Below, piece after piece: positions 1 through 9,044 of a DNA stretch of 64,000 nt; position 1 is the stretch's first letter; each line of letters begins with the position of its first letter. Position numbers and translations under genes: made by a program. The notes beneath the pieces are model-generated. The model had not been told where the DNA came from, ran no database searches, and saw only the letters and a program-made list of their open reading frames with translations. The DNA lies in the NCBI RefSeq assembly GCF_018531465.1, contig NZ_JAHDTF010000033.1:1-64000 (forward strand), written 5' to 3'. Source of the stretch: Sphaerisporangium fuscum (GTDB taxonomy: Bacteria; Actinomycetota; Actinomycetes; Streptosporangiales; Streptosporangiaceae).

Positions 1-245
1 GCGTGGACAAGCAGATCGAGGTCTGCCTGCAGATGGACCTGCGCGACCAGCTGCACCGCATCACCGCCCCCACCCTGGTGGTGGGCTTCACCGCCGACGA
101 GATGGTGCCCATCGACGGCTCCCGCCAACTGCACGCCGGCATCAAGGACAGCCACCTGATCGAGATCCCCGATGAGGGGCACATGGACTGGTTCGTCGAC
201 CCCAGCCAGATCATCCGGCTCACCACCGACTTCATCACCGCCTAG
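1..245 (+). CDS. Alpha/beta hydrolase, C-terminal end (5' truncated by window)
   Basis: The reading frame is open from the first base and ends with TAG. The roughly 80 visible residues match the C-terminal part of alpha/beta-fold hydrolases: a strand 'TAPTLVVGFTADEMVP' carrying the usual acidic residue, then 'EIPDEGHMDWFVDP', where the His fits the catalytic histidine. The nucleophile and lid lie outside the window, so the substrate cannot be judged. The TAG overlaps the AGGAG ribosome site of the cupin gene 10 bases downstream, so the two are very probably one operon. Confidence 0.75.
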   Translation, partial: VDKQIEVCLQMDLRDQLHRITAPTLVVGFTADEMVPIDGSRQLHAGIKDSHLIEIPDEGHMDWFVDPSQIIRLTTDFITA

Positions 246-255
246 GAGCCTCCCC

Positions 256-774
256 ATGACCTACCCCAGCCCCCGCTACTTCGGCGAGACCGGCGAAATC
301 AACGCGACCTTCCGGCCCGCGAACTCCACGCCCGAACTGATCACCGGCGGCGGCGCCTACCACTACCTGGCCACCAACACCTCCACCGACGGAGAGTTCG
401 GCCTGTACCGGGTGGACATGAACGGCGCCCCCGGCGGGCCGAGCCTCCACTTCCACAAAACGATCTCCGAGTCGTTCTTCATACTGTCGGGCCGGATGAA
501 CCTGTTCGACGGCGAACGCTGGATCGAGGCCACCGAAGGAGACTTCCTCTACGTTCCCGTCGGCGGCCTGCACGCCTTCCGCAACGACTCCGGCGAACCG
601 GCCTCCATGCTCATGCTGTTCGCCCCCGGCGCATCGCGGGAGGGCTACTTCGAGGGCATCACCGAACTGGCCGGCCTCAGCGACGAGGAGCGCACCAGGT
701 TCTTCATCGAGCACGACAGCTACTTCACCGACATGCGCAAAGGCCCACAGGGAGGCTTCATCCGCAGAGCCTGA
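256..774 (+). CDS. Cupin domain protein
   Basis: A 172-residue single-domain cupin. Motif 1 is seen as 'HFHKTISESFFILSG' (two His and a Glu as likely metal ligands) and motif 2 as 'GDFLYVPVGGLHAF' (His ligand). The ATG at 256 is chosen because AGGAG at 244-248 lies 7 bases upstream; an earlier in-frame start would overlap the hydrolase deeply. Small cupins beside hydrolases are often dioxygenases, isomerases or binding proteins, and the sequence does not say which. The gene is followed by a strong terminator hairpin and is the last of its operon. Confidence 0.85.
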   Translation: MTYPSPRYFGETGEINATFRPANSTPELITGGGAYHYLATNTSTDGEFGLYRVDMNGAPGGPSLHFHKTISESFFILSGRMNLFDGERWIEATEGDFLYVPVGGLHAFRNDSGEPASMLMLFAPGASREGYFEGITELAGLSDEERTRFFIEHDSYFTDMRKGPQGGFIRRA

Positions 775-783
775 CCAGTAGCA

Positions 784-829
784 AGCGCCTCGGGGGCGTG
801 GATCTCACGATCCACGCCCCCGAGGCGCT
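784..829 (+). terminator. Hairpin terminator after the cupin gene
   Basis: A perfect inverted repeat: 21-bp arms (784-804 and 809-829) around a 4-base TCAC loop, starting 9 bases after the cupin stop. There is no long T tract, as is common for actinomycete terminators. Confidence 0.85.
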
Positions 830-1017
830 TCGCGGGCCAGGTCCCCCGCGGCTGGAACGCTCGCCCAGCGCCGACCGCACTTCGGGGGTCATGACACCGG
901 CGGTGCCCGCATGACCTCCAGCGCCAGTTTCGTTACCTGGAGGGTTCTCGAAGCCGCAATGTTCGCTGCGCGTATGCGCGAGGTTCGTACAGCGCGAACG
1001 CGCGGCGTCAGGCGATC

Positions 1018-2379
1018 GTGGCAGGCATGGACGCGGACGTCGTTGTGGTGGGCGCCGGATTCGCCGGGTTGGCGGCAGCGCAAAAGCTGCGCGAGGCAGG
1101 CGTGTCGGTATGCGTGGTCGAGGCCAGGGACCGGGTGGGTGGGCGAGTCTTCGACGAGGTCATCGAGGGTGATCTGCTGATCGAGCGCGGCGGGCAATGG
1201 CTCGGCGGCGGGCAGCATCGGATGCACGCGCTCGCCAGGAGATACGGGGTCCGCCAGTACCCGACGTACGGCGAGGGCAGCAACGTCTGCGAACTCGGGG
1301 ACGGGCCACCCAGCCGGTACCGGGGGCTGGTGCCGAAGGCGAGCCCGGTCGTGCTGGCAGACTTCCGCCAGTCGCAGGCTCGGCTGGAACGGATGATCTC
1401 CAAGGTGCCGCTGGAGGCGCCGTGGGCCGCCGCCCGCGCGATGCTGTGGGATGGCGAGACCGTCGCCTCGTGGGCCCGGCGGGCCTGCCTCACCCTCGGC
1501 GCACGCCGCTTATGGCAGCTGTACTGCGAGGCGGTCTTCTCGGTGCAGGCGAGCGACCTGTCGCTGCTGCACCTGTTGTTCTACGCCCGCTCCGGCGGAG
1601 GTCTGGAAGCGCTCGTGACCACCGAGAACGGTGTGAACGAGACCCGCTCGGTGGGAGGGTTGCAGCAGATCGCGAAGGCCATGGCGACGGAGCTGGGCGA
1701 CGACGTCATGCTGTCCGCCCCGGTACGCGAGATCCGCCACAGCGGCTCGGGCGTGGTGGTCGGCGGCGACTCGGGCAGGGTCGTGAGCGCGGCGCATTGC
1801 GTCATATCGCTGCCGCCGACGCTCGCCGGGCGGCTGGTCTTCCGGCCGGCGCTGCCGGGGTTCCGTGACCAGCTCACCCAGCGGGTACCAATGGGCACGG
1901 TGATCAAATGTTTCGCCGTTTACGACGAGCCGTTCTGGCGCCGTGATGGCCTGACCGGGCAGGCGACCAGCGCGATCGGACCGGTCAAGGTCACCTTCGA
2001 CAACTCCCCGCCCACGGGAAGCCCCGGCGTTCTGCTCGCCTTCTTGGAGGGCGGCCAAGGGCGCGCGCTCGGGCGGGCCGACGTGGCCAGGCGCCGCCAC
2101 CAGGTCCTTCGCTGCCTGGTGCGGTTCTTCGGGCCGCGGGCGGCCAAACCAGAACGGTACATCGAGCAGAGCTGGGCCGAGGAGGAGTACAGCCGTGGTT
2201 GCTACTCCGGGCACTTCCCGCCGGGGGTGTGGACCGCCTACGGCCCCGCGCTGCGCGCGCCGATCGGCAGACTGCACTGGGCCGGCACGGAGACGGCGAC
2301 CGAGTACACGGGATTCATCGAAGGCGCCGTCCGCTCAGGAGAGCGAGCGGCGGCAGAGGTGCTGGAGGCACGTGGATGA
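1018..2379 (+). CDS. Flavin monoamine oxidase family protein
   Basis: A 453-residue FAD-dependent amine oxidase. The N-terminus has the dinucleotide-binding motif 'VVVGAGFAGLAAAQKL' followed about 15 residues later by the acidic 'VVEARDRVGGR'; 'RGGQWLGGGQHRM' and the C-terminal 'GRLHWAGTETATEYTGFIEGA' are typical of the MAO/NAD(P)-binding_8 family. It would oxidise an amine to an imine or aldehyde with release of peroxide; the substrate is unknown. Start is GTG 1018 or ATG 1027, neither with a strong ribosome site. Its TGA overlaps the ATG of the next SDR gene by 4 bases, the first of three successive ATGA overlaps. A second family member lies at 6102-7517. Confidence 0.88.
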   Translation: MAGMDADVVVVGAGFAGLAAAQKLREAGVSVCVVEARDRVGGRVFDEVIEGDLLIERGGQWLGGGQHRMHALARRYGVRQYPTYGEGSNVCELGDGPPSRYRGLVPKASPVVLADFRQSQARLERMISKVPLEAPWAAARAMLWDGETVASWARRACLTLGARRLWQLYCEAVFSVQASDLSLLHLLFYARSGGGLEALVTTENGVNETRSVGGLQQIAKAMATELGDDVMLSAPVREIRHSGSGVVVGGDSGRVVSAAHCVISLPPTLAGRLVFRPALPGFRDQLTQRVPMGTVIKCFAVYDEPFWRRDGLTGQATSAIGPVKVTFDNSPPTGSPGVLLAFLEGGQGRALGRADVARRRHQVLRCLVRFFGPRAAKPERYIEQSWAEEEYSRGCYSGHFPPGVWTAYGPALRAPIGRLHWAGTETATEYTGFIEGAVRSGERAAAEVLEARG

Positions 2380-3188
2380 GATCAGTGCTGGTGACCGGGA
2401 GCTCCCGTGGATTCGGTCGGCTGATCGCGGTCGCACTAGCGTGCCGTGGCCGGCGGGTGTTCGCCACGATGCGCGACCCGGCGGCGGGGCGGGACCTGCT
2501 TCAGCAGGGAGTCCGCGTGCTGCGTCTGGACGTCGACGACCCGGACTCGGTGACGGAGGCCGTCGGCGAGGTGCTCGCCGAGACGGACGGGCGGCTGTCC
2601 GCGGCGGTGCTCAACGCGGGCATCGCTTCCGGAGGTGCCTTCGAGGACGTGCCCGACGACGAGTTCGAACGCGTGCTGCGCACCAACTTCTTCGGCACGC
2701 TGCGGGTCGCCCGGGCGGTGCTGCCGGCGCTGCGGGCGCACGGCGACGGGCGCCTTCTGGTCATGTCGAGCGACTCCGGCATGTACGGCACGCCCGGCCT
2801 GTCGGCGTACACGGCGTCGAAGTTCGCGGTCGAGGGCTGGGCCGAGTCGATCGCGCTGGAGGTTGCCGGCTTCGGGGTGCACGTCACGATCCTGGAACCA
2901 GGCAACTTCAAGACCGACATCTGGGATACCCAGCCGATTCGCGTCGAGGGCAGCCCTTACGCCCGGCTCACCGGCAGGCTGACCACCATGGCCGGCAAGA
3001 TCGCTGAGAGTGCGGGCGATCCGGCGCTGGTGGCCCAGGTCACCGTGAAGGCACTCGAAGCCGATCGGCCACGGCTGCGCTACCGGATCGGCGCTGACGC
3101 CAGGCTGATGCACGCGGCCAGGAGACTGCTGCCCGACCGCGCCCGCCTCGGCCTGATCCGCCGTTACGCGAAGCTGGACGCCCGATGA
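2376..3188 (+). CDS. Short-chain dehydrogenase/reductase (SDR)
   Basis: A 270-residue classical SDR. The cofactor motif is 'TGSSRGFG' near residue 7, 'NAG' follows at about residue 90, and the active-site pair is 'SAYTASKFA' (Tyr-x3-Lys). The 'EPGNFKT' stretch after it is usual for SDRs acting on sterol- or retinol-like substrates, but that is only a family hint. It starts inside the stop of the amine oxidase (ATGA) and ends inside the start of the flavin reductase (ATGA), so all are translated from one message. It may reduce or oxidise the carbonyl product of the neighbouring oxidases. Confidence 0.88.
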   Translation: MRSVLVTGSSRGFGRLIAVALACRGRRVFATMRDPAAGRDLLQQGVRVLRLDVDDPDSVTEAVGEVLAETDGRLSAAVLNAGIASGGAFEDVPDDEFERVLRTNFFGTLRVARAVLPALRAHGDGRLLVMSSDSGMYGTPGLSAYTASKFAVEGWAESIALEVAGFGVHVTILEPGNFKTDIWDTQPIRVEGSPYARLTGRLTTMAGKIAESAGDPALVAQVTVKALEADRPRLRYRIGADARLMHAARRLLPDRARLGLIRRYAKLDAR

Positions 3189-3682
3189 GCGCCATCGACT
3201 CCCGCCGCTTCCGCGACGTCCTCGGCCACTTTCCGACCGGGATCGTGGTCGTGACCGCCTCACGGAACGGACGGCCGGTCGGCATGGCCGTCAACTCGTT
3301 CACCTCGGTCTCGCTCGACCCGCCCCTCGTGCTGTTCTGCCCGGCCCGTAGCTCTTCGACCTGGCCGGACATCGCCGCCGCCGGCCGGTTCTGCGTCAAC
3401 CTGCTGCGCCGCGAGCAGGCCTGGGTGGCGCGCCGCTTCGCCGCCCGCGACATCGACCGGTTCGACGGCATTGTCTGGGGGCCGTCACCGGGCGGCGCAC
3501 CACTGTTGGCCGGCACGGTCGGCTGGCTCGACTGCCGCATCGAACTGCGGATGGAGGCCGGTGACCACATCATCGTGCTCGGACACGTCGAGGCCCTCGA
3601 CGTGTCCGAGGGCGCGGCGCCGCTGCTGTTCTTCCGCGGCGGTCACGAACTCCCGCAAAGAGAACCAGGAGGATGTACATGA
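3185..3682 (+). CDS. Flavin reductase family protein (FMN/FAD reductase component)
   Basis: A 165-residue flavin_reduct domain protein: 'RDVLGHFPTGIVVVTA', 'GMAVNSFTSVSLDPPLVLFCPARSS' and 'FCVNLL' are characteristic of HpaC/HsaB-type reductases, which use NAD(P)H to make free reduced flavin for a partner monooxygenase. The partner is almost certainly the next gene, which overlaps this one by 4 bases. Full length for the family. Start ATG 3185 overlaps the SDR stop. Confidence 0.9.
   Translation: MSAIDSRRFRDVLGHFPTGIVVVTASRNGRPVGMAVNSFTSVSLDPPLVLFCPARSSSTWPDIAAAGRFCVNLLRREQAWVARRFAARDIDRFDGIVWGPSPGGAPLLAGTVGWLDCRIELRMEAGDHIIVLGHVEALDVSEGAAPLLFFRGGHELPQREPGGCT
3667..3672 (+). promoter_or_regulatory. 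Ribosome binding site deciding the monooxygenase start
   Basis: AGGAGG lies directly against an ATG at 3673 (no spacer) but 6 bases before the ATG at 3679. The second ATG is therefore the probable start, and it also gives the ATGA overlap seen elsewhere in this operon. Confidence 0.8.
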
Positions 3683-4884
3683 CAGTTGCCGAGTCCGTAC
3701 CGGTGGTGCCGAGCCGGGACGAGCTGGTCAACCGCGCCGCCGAGTTGATGACGAAGCTGGCCGGACGGCAGGCCGAGGTGGACGCCACCCGGCGCATCCC
3801 ACAGGAGTCCCTCGACGAACTCCGGGAGGCCGGCATGTTCCGGCTGTCGGTGCCCCGCGACTACGGCGGGTACGCGCTGGATCTGCCAGCGTACGTCGAC
3901 GTGATGGCGGAACTGTCGAAGGGCTGTCCGTCGACGGCATGGGTCGTCTCGATCCACAACTCGGCGGCCGGCGAGGCCGGGATCTTCTCCCGGCAAGCAC
4001 AGGACGAGGTTTTCGGCGCGAACCCGGACGCCCGGCTGGCCAGCGTTCCGCAGGCCAAGGTCGCCTCGGCGCGGCCGGTCGAGGGCGGCCTGCACATCGA
4101 GCACGCCAAGTGGTTCTTCAACTCCGGCGTGACGATCGCCGACTGGGCGGTCAACGGCGTACCGGTGACCGACGACGACGGCAATCTCCTTGACCTGGTG
4201 ATGTGCCTCATCCCGGCGGCGGAGCTGACGCTCAACGACGACTGGCACACCATCGGCATGCGCGGCACCCAGAGCGTCAGCAGCGAGGCGCGCGACCTGT
4301 TCGTACCCGCGCACCGCACCGTGTCGTCGCTGGCGGTGCTGACGCGCGAGCACTGCTCGCCGCACGGCCTCGACCAGCGGCTGTACCACGGCGCACAGGT
4401 GCCCACACTCGCGCTGTTCGTGGCGCCGAACGGCATCGGCATGGCGGAGGCCGCCCTGGCACGGTTCACCCAGAAAGCGCAGGGCCGGCCGGTCGTCTAC
4501 ACCACGATCGAGAACCAGGCCGCGGACGCGCTGGTGCAGAGTAGCGTCGGCGAGGCGCGGATGAAGATCGACGCGGCGCGGGAGCTGACGAAGCGGGCCG
4601 CCGCCGAGGTCGATCGCTACGCCGCCACCGGTTCGGAGATGCCCGTCGCCGAGCGGATCCGGGCCCGGGTGCAGTGTTCGTACGCGCTGAAGCTCTCCTG
4701 GGAGGCGGTGGACCTGCTGTACAGCCTCAGCGGAGGCTCGGCGATCGCCGAGTTCGAGCCGATGCAGCGGTACTGGCGGGACGTGAAGACCGCCACTCTG
4801 CATGGGCTGTTCGCCCCGAGTACCACCCTTGAGCTCCAAGGTAGAGTCGAGCTCGGGTTCGAGGCGAACACGTTGTTCGTCTGA
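3679..4884 (+). CDS. Flavin-dependent monooxygenase of the acyl-CoA dehydrogenase fold (HsaA/HpaB-like)
   Basis: A 401-residue protein of the group D flavin monooxygenases, with an acyl-CoA dehydrogenase N-terminal domain ('IPQESLDELREAGMFRLSVP', 'DYGGYALDLP'), a middle domain ('WFFNSGVTIADWAVNG', 'DWHTIGMRGTQS') and a C-terminal helical domain of the Acyl-CoA_dh_2 type. Such enzymes hydroxylate aromatic or other ring substrates with reduced flavin supplied by a separate reductase, here the gene just upstream. They lack the acyl-CoA dehydrogenase catalytic Glu. The substrate is not visible. It is the last gene of the four-gene coupled run. Confidence 0.85.
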   Translation: MTVAESVPVVPSRDELVNRAAELMTKLAGRQAEVDATRRIPQESLDELREAGMFRLSVPRDYGGYALDLPAYVDVMAELSKGCPSTAWVVSIHNSAAGEAGIFSRQAQDEVFGANPDARLASVPQAKVASARPVEGGLHIEHAKWFFNSGVTIADWAVNGVPVTDDDGNLLDLVMCLIPAAELTLNDDWHTIGMRGTQSVSSEARDLFVPAHRTVSSLAVLTREHCSPHGLDQRLYHGAQVPTLALFVAPNGIGMAEAALARFTQKAQGRPVVYTTIENQAADALVQSSVGEARMKIDAARELTKRAAAEVDRYAATGSEMPVAERIRARVQCSYALKLSWEAVDLLYSLSGGSAIAEFEPMQRYWRDVKTATLHGLFAPSTTLELQGRVELGFEANTLFV

Positions 4885-4933
4885 GCGGGTTCGTCCGAGT
4901 GGTACGACCGGCGCCGATGATCGGCAGGTGAGC

Positions 4934-6097
4934 ATGCGGGCGTTGCGCCTCGAGGAGGCCATCGCGGAACTCGCCGACCGTGTTGAGGACGTGGTCGGCG
5001 AGCTAGCCGATGAGATCATGGAAAAGGTCTATGACCTGGTGCCGAACCTTGACGAACGGGCCCGGCTGCAGATGGACGAGTCGATGCGGCAAAGTGCCTA
5101 CGGCAACGTCCGCGCGTCTCTGCAGGCGTTCCGGCATCGCCGGTACGGCCCGATCGAGGCGCCGACCGACGCCCTGGAGGAGGCGCGGGCCGCGGCGCGC
5201 GCCGGGTTGCAGCTGTCAGACCTGCTGGCCATGTACCGCGTCGGCCAGCAAGTCTGCTTCGACAGGTGCCTGCGGATCGCGCCGTCGGTCTACCCCGACG
5301 CGAAGACGTGCGCGGAGGCGCTGCGGATCGTCTCACGGTTCATGTTCGGCTACACCGACGGTGTCATGACCGACGTGGCGCAGGTGTTCGAGCGCGAGCG
5401 CGACCAGTACCTGCGAAGCCGCACGCAGCGCAAGGTGCAGATGATTCGCGACATCCTCGACGGCAGCTTCTTCGACGCCGGCGAACTCGGCTACGACCTG
5501 CTCCGTACCCACGTCGGGGTGGTCGCGGGGGGTCCAGGGGCGCACTCCGCGCTGCAGGGGCTGATCCGGGATCTCGGTGTACGGTCCCTGTCGGTGGCTG
5601 CCAGCGGCGACACCGTGTGGGCGTGGCTGGCCACGGAGCGGCTGACGGTGCCCGCCGACGTCGGCGGCGACCTGCGCATCGGCATCGGTGACGCGCAAAC
5701 CGGCGTCGGCGGCTTCCGCGCCACGCACGGCCAAGCGCTCGCCGCCGCCGCTGTCGCCTCCCGTCTCGACAGGACGGTCTGCCGGTACGACGAGGTGTGC
5801 GTCGAGGCCGCGGCGCTCGGCGACGAGCGGGCCGCGCGGCGGTTCACCGAACGCGAACTCGGCCCGCTGGCGGCCGACGGGGTCCGCAACCGCACCCTGC
5901 GGGCCACGATCCTCGCCTATCTGCGTAGCGCCCACAACGCGTCCTCGGCGGCGGCACGGCTCGGCATCAGCGACCGCACGGTCGCCTACCGGCTACGTAC
6001 CTGCGAGGAGCTACTCGGCCGCCCGGTGAGCGCCCGCGCAGCCGAACTGGAGACGGCCCTGCGCTGGGGCCGCCTCCTCGGCATGTTCGAGGCGTAG
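4934..6097 (+). CDS. PucR-type transcriptional regulator
   Basis: A 387-residue regulator. The N-terminal two thirds resemble the RsbRD_N/GGDEF-like sensory regions of PucR/CdaR proteins ('ADEIMEKVYDLVP', 'LLAMYRVGQQVCFDR', 'VQMIRDILDG'). The C-terminus carries the PucR helix-turn-helix: 'TILAYLRSAHNASSAAARL' then 'ISDRTVAYRLRTCEELLG'. Start ATG 4934 is preceded by AGGTGAG; GTG 4928 is possible. Such regulators commonly control adjacent catabolic operons, so it is the likely regulator of the oxidative genes on both sides. It ends 4 bases from the convergent amine oxidase. Confidence 0.85.
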   Translation: MRALRLEEAIAELADRVEDVVGELADEIMEKVYDLVPNLDERARLQMDESMRQSAYGNVRASLQAFRHRRYGPIEAPTDALEEARAAARAGLQLSDLLAMYRVGQQVCFDRCLRIAPSVYPDAKTCAEALRIVSRFMFGYTDGVMTDVAQVFERERDQYLRSRTQRKVQMIRDILDGSFFDAGELGYDLLRTHVGVVAGGPGAHSALQGLIRDLGVRSLSVAASGDTVWAWLATERLTVPADVGGDLRIGIGDAQTGVGGFRATHGQALAAAAVASRLDRTVCRYDEVCVEAAALGDERAARRFTERELGPLAADGVRNRTLRATILAYLRSAHNASSAAARLGISDRTVAYRLRTCEELLGRPVSARAAELETALRWGRLLGMFEA

Positions 6098-6101
6098 ACG
6101 C

Positions 6102-7517
6102 TCAACTGCTCAGCGCCGCCGCGACCTCCCCGGCCGCACGCTCGCCGGCCTCGATCGCCCCGCTGATCCACCCGGCCCACCGCACGGCGGTCTCGCTGCC
6201 CGCCCAGTGGATGGGCCCGACCGGACGGCGCAGCGTCTCCCCATGCGCGGTGAGCATTCCCGGGGCGCACGCCCCGAGCACACCGGTGATGTACGGCTCG
6301 ACGGCCCAGTTGCGGGTGAGGAACTCGAGGGGCCGCCCGGCCTGTGGACCGAAGTAGGAGATGAGCGCGTTCAACGCGGCGGCGCGCAACCGCTCCGGGT
6401 CGTCGAGGACATCGGGGTCGACGCCGCCGAGCAGCCGAGGCCCGTGCAGGGCGACGAAGCCCACCAGCACACCCCGCGAGCAGCCCTCCGGCGTGCCGTC
6501 GACGACCAGCGGCGCGCCCGGCAGGTCGCCGATGACCGATCCGCTCAGGCTCTCGTCCCGCCAGAACGGCCGCTCGTAGATGGCGTGGAACTTGATCAGG
6601 GAGAACTGCTGCCAGTTGACCTGCAGCATCTGCCGCGAGGTGGGTAGTTGCGGCCGGAACTCGATATTCCGGGCGTCGGCTGGGCTCATCGCCACGATCA
6701 CCCGCCTGGCCGCGATCTCCTCGCCGCCGGGACCTATCACTCGTACGCCGTCGCCGGAATGCGCGATGGCGCGCACCGGCCAACCGCAACGCACCCGCTC
6801 GCCGAGCTCAGCGGCGAGCGCGACGGCGACCGACCCCGCTCCCCCCTCCACGGCGAGGTCCAAGTCGGAGGTGAGGGCCTCGAATCCGCCGACCGCGCCG
6901 AGGTACCACGCGGCGTACAGCAGTGACAGTTGCGCGGGCGACGCCACGCAGGCCAGCGAGTAGATCGCCGTCATCAGGTAGACCGTGTCCTTCTCCGACA
7001 CCCGCTCCCGCAGCCAGGCGCCGAGGGTGGTCGCGTCGAGTTCGGCGGCACCGGGGGCGTCCCACGGCCGGTCCACCGGGATCGTCGCGGCGATCTTCTC
7101 CAGCTCGGCGACGGCCTCCAGCAACTCGATGGTCGCCCGCTCGGAGATCGGTGGCAGCTCGCCCTGGTAGACCTCACGCCTGCCCTCGCGGTACCACACG
7201 TGGTACGCCTCCGGATCGGCGAGCGTCGGGTTGCGATAGGTGTCGATTCCGAGCTCGGCGAGTAACGAGACGAGCGGTCGCATGCTCGTGCCCAGCCACT
7301 GGCCGCCTTGGTCGAGGGTCAAACCTGCCGCGTGAGCCAGCAGAGTACGGCCGCCCACCTGGGGCCGGGCCTCGATGACGGCGACCCGCGCGCCGACGGC
7401 GACGAGCCGCCGGGCGGCGACCAGTCCGGAGACCCCGCCTCCGACGACGACCACGTCCAACGTGCCGTGTCCCTTGTTCCGCATCGTGCGATCCACCCCG
7501 TCGTCCGTCGTGTTCAT
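6102..7517 (-). CDS. Flavin monoamine oxidase family protein (second copy)
   Basis: A 471-residue FAD amine oxidase related to the one at 1018-2379. Visible are 'VVVVGGGVSGLVAARRLVA' with the acidic 'VIEARPQVGGR', 'TLDQGGQWLGTSMRP' and the C-terminal 'IHWAGSETAVRWAGWISGA'. The ATG at 7517 is chosen because it overlaps the stop of the upstream deacetylase gene as ATGA and leaves about 20 residues before the FAD motif; the frame is open further upstream but would intrude into that gene. Coupling to a deacetylase suggests oxidation of an amine that the deacetylase first unmasks. Confidence 0.88.
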   Translation of the reverse strand: MNTTDDGVDRTMRNKGHGTLDVVVVGGGVSGLVAARRLVAVGARVAVIEARPQVGGRTLLAHAAGLTLDQGGQWLGTSMRPLVSLLAELGIDTYRNPTLADPEAYHVWYREGRREVYQGELPPISERATIELLEAVAELEKIAATIPVDRPWDAPGAAELDATTLGAWLRERVSEKDTVYLMTAIYSLACVASPAQLSLLYAAWYLGAVGGFEALTSDLDLAVEGGAGSVAVALAAELGERVRCGWPVRAIAHSGDGVRVIGPGGEEIAARRVIVAMSPADARNIEFRPQLPTSRQMLQVNWQQFSLIKFHAIYERPFWRDESLSGSVIGDLPGAPLVVDGTPEGCSRGVLVGFVALHGPRLLGGVDPDVLDDPERLRAAALNALISYFGPQAGRPLEFLTRNWAVEPYITGVLGACAPGMLTAHGETLRRPVGPIHWAGSETAVRWAGWISGAIEAGERAAGEVAAALSS

Positions 7518-8623
7518 GCGATCAACTGCCGGGCGGCCTCGATCACGGCCTCCTGGTGCGGCTGCAGCTCCTGGCCCCCGATTTCGTCCAGCAGGAGCGT
7601 CATGGGATCGGCGACGCCGGTACGCACACCGGACATCTCCTCGATCGTCGCCAGGCCGCAGAACGGCACGTACATCGACGAGTACCCGCCCTCCTGGCAG
7701 GCCACCAGCCGGCCCTCGCACAGCTCGTCGACGGTGTCCACCAGCAGCCGGGCGAGGGCGCGGTAGCTCTCGGAGCCGAGCAGCATCCGGCCGATCGGGT
7801 CGTAGGCCGAGGCGTCGAAGCCGGCCGCGAGGAAAACCATCTCCGGCTGGAACGCGCGCAGCAGGGGCAGCACGACGCGGTCCATCGCGGCGAGGTAGGC
7901 GCCGGTCCCCGAACCGGGCGGCAGCGGGATGTTCAGGTTGGCGCCCAGGCCCTCACCCTCGCCCCGGTCCGTCATCGCACCGCTGAACAGCGGATACAGG
8001 TTGTCCTGGTGAATCGACACGGTGAGCACGTCCGGGTCCCCGTAGAACGCGTGCTCGGTGCCATTGCCGTGGTGCACGTCCCAGTCGACCACGGCGACCC
8101 GCCGTATGCCTCGGGTCGCGCGGACGTGCAGGACCGCGAGCACGATGTTGCCGAACACGCAGAATCCCCTGCCCTGGTCGCGTTCGGCATGATGTCCGGG
8201 CGGGCGGACCAGCGCGAAGGCGTTGCGCACCACGCCGTCGAGCACCGCCTCGACCGCCACCAGGCAGCTCCCGGCCGACACCAGGGCGAAGTCGTAGCTG
8301 CCGGGGCCGACCGGGGTCAGCTCGCCCACCTCGCCACCGCGCCCCGCGCTGGCCTCCCGGACCAGCTTCACGTAATCGGGGTCGTGCCAGCGCAGCACCT
8401 CCCCCTCTGTCGCCGGCCGTGACGGGATCGCGCGCAGGTGGGCGGCGAGTCCGCTCACCTGCAGCAAGTTGTGGAATCGCCGCTTGGGCTCGGGACCGTC
8501 GATGAACGGCTCAGGTTGCACGACACCTATCCCGAGACCGCCCGGAATGGCCGCCGTGCTGGTGCCGGAGTCGTGCCACATGCAGCGTTCGTCCCACACC
8601 AGGCCGGTTCTCGTACTGCTCAT
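7514..8623 (-). CDS. Class II histone deacetylase-like / acetylpolyamine amidohydrolase family
   Basis: A 369-residue zinc amidohydrolase of the arginase/deacetylase fold. The signatures are clear: 'ALVRPPGHHAE' (catalytic His pair), 'VAVVDWDVHHGNGTEHAFY' (zinc-binding Asp and His), 'LAAGFDASAYDPIG' (second zinc Asp) and 'EGGYSSMYVP'. Bacterial members remove acetyl groups from polyamines or other N-acetylated small molecules. ATG 8623 is preceded by AGGAGA at 8630-8635. Its TGA overlaps the start of the amine oxidase, giving a two-gene operon that would deacetylate and then oxidise an amine (inference). Confidence 0.9.
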   Translation of the reverse strand: MSSTRTGLVWDERCMWHDSGTSTAAIPGGLGIGVVQPEPFIDGPEPKRRFHNLLQVSGLAAHLRAIPSRPATEGEVLRWHDPDYVKLVREASAGRGGEVGELTPVGPGSYDFALVSAGSCLVAVEAVLDGVVRNAFALVRPPGHHAERDQGRGFCVFGNIVLAVLHVRATRGIRRVAVVDWDVHHGNGTEHAFYGDPDVLTVSIHQDNLYPLFSGAMTDRGEGEGLGANLNIPLPPGSGTGAYLAAMDRVVLPLLRAFQPEMVFLAAGFDASAYDPIGRMLLGSESYRALARLLVDTVDELCEGRLVACQEGGYSSMYVPFCGLATIEEMSGVRTGVADPMTLLLDEIGGQELQPHQEAVIEAARQLIA

Positions 8624-8903
8624 TCAGCTCTCCTGGTAGACGGTGTGACCATGCCGCCGACGTTAGGATCAAGAACCTCTCGGATTCTTCGACAAAAGTG
8701 CTATAAACCAGGGCGCATTCCGCAAACGTCGTAGAACGCGTACCTCCGACCCGTGCTGGGCTCGCACCCCGTCGGCATTGCCGATCCACTCGCACGGTAC
8801 GCAGCAGGGCGATGGTGGAGGCGGCACTGACGGTTGCGGCGAGGTCGTCCGCGAGAGCCGCAGGTTCTTCAGCGGCCGCACCGCCGGGGTCCACCTCGAA
8901 TCG

Positions 8904-8930
8904 TCCATGCATACCCGCGGTATGCATGGA
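8904..8930. promoter_or_regulatory. Perfect palindrome, candidate operator
   Basis: Two perfect 12-bp arms (TCCATGCATACC and its complement) with a 3-base CGC centre. It sits between the divergent deacetylase and lyase genes, far from any hairpin-terminator position, so an operator for a dimeric regulator is more likely than a terminator. Confidence 0.7.
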
Positions 8931-9009
8931 CCCAGCACACCGCGAGCTTCTTCGTAGGCGGCCTGCTGGACCTCGATGTCGACATCAACTGTATGGTTGG
9001 GCACGTTAG

Positions 9010-9026
9010 TTGCAAATGTATTGCAA
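9010..9026 (+). promoter_or_regulatory. TTGCAA direct repeat upstream of the PLP lyase
   Basis: Two TTGCAA hexamers (9010-9015 and 9021-9026) start 11 bases apart, one helical turn, immediately before the AAGGAAG ribosome site and ATG 9045. The position suits a repressor site. Confidence 0.45.
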
Positions 9027-9044
9027 TAGCAAGGAAGTCCTAGA

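Larger units (their letters stand above)
8624..9044. other. Divergent intergenic region, 421 bp
   Basis: A gene-free region between the deacetylase (leftward) and the PLP lyase (rightward). It holds the 27-base palindrome at 8904-8930 and the TTGCAA pair at 9010-9026, both listed separately. The small open frames here have no support. Confidence 0.7.
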
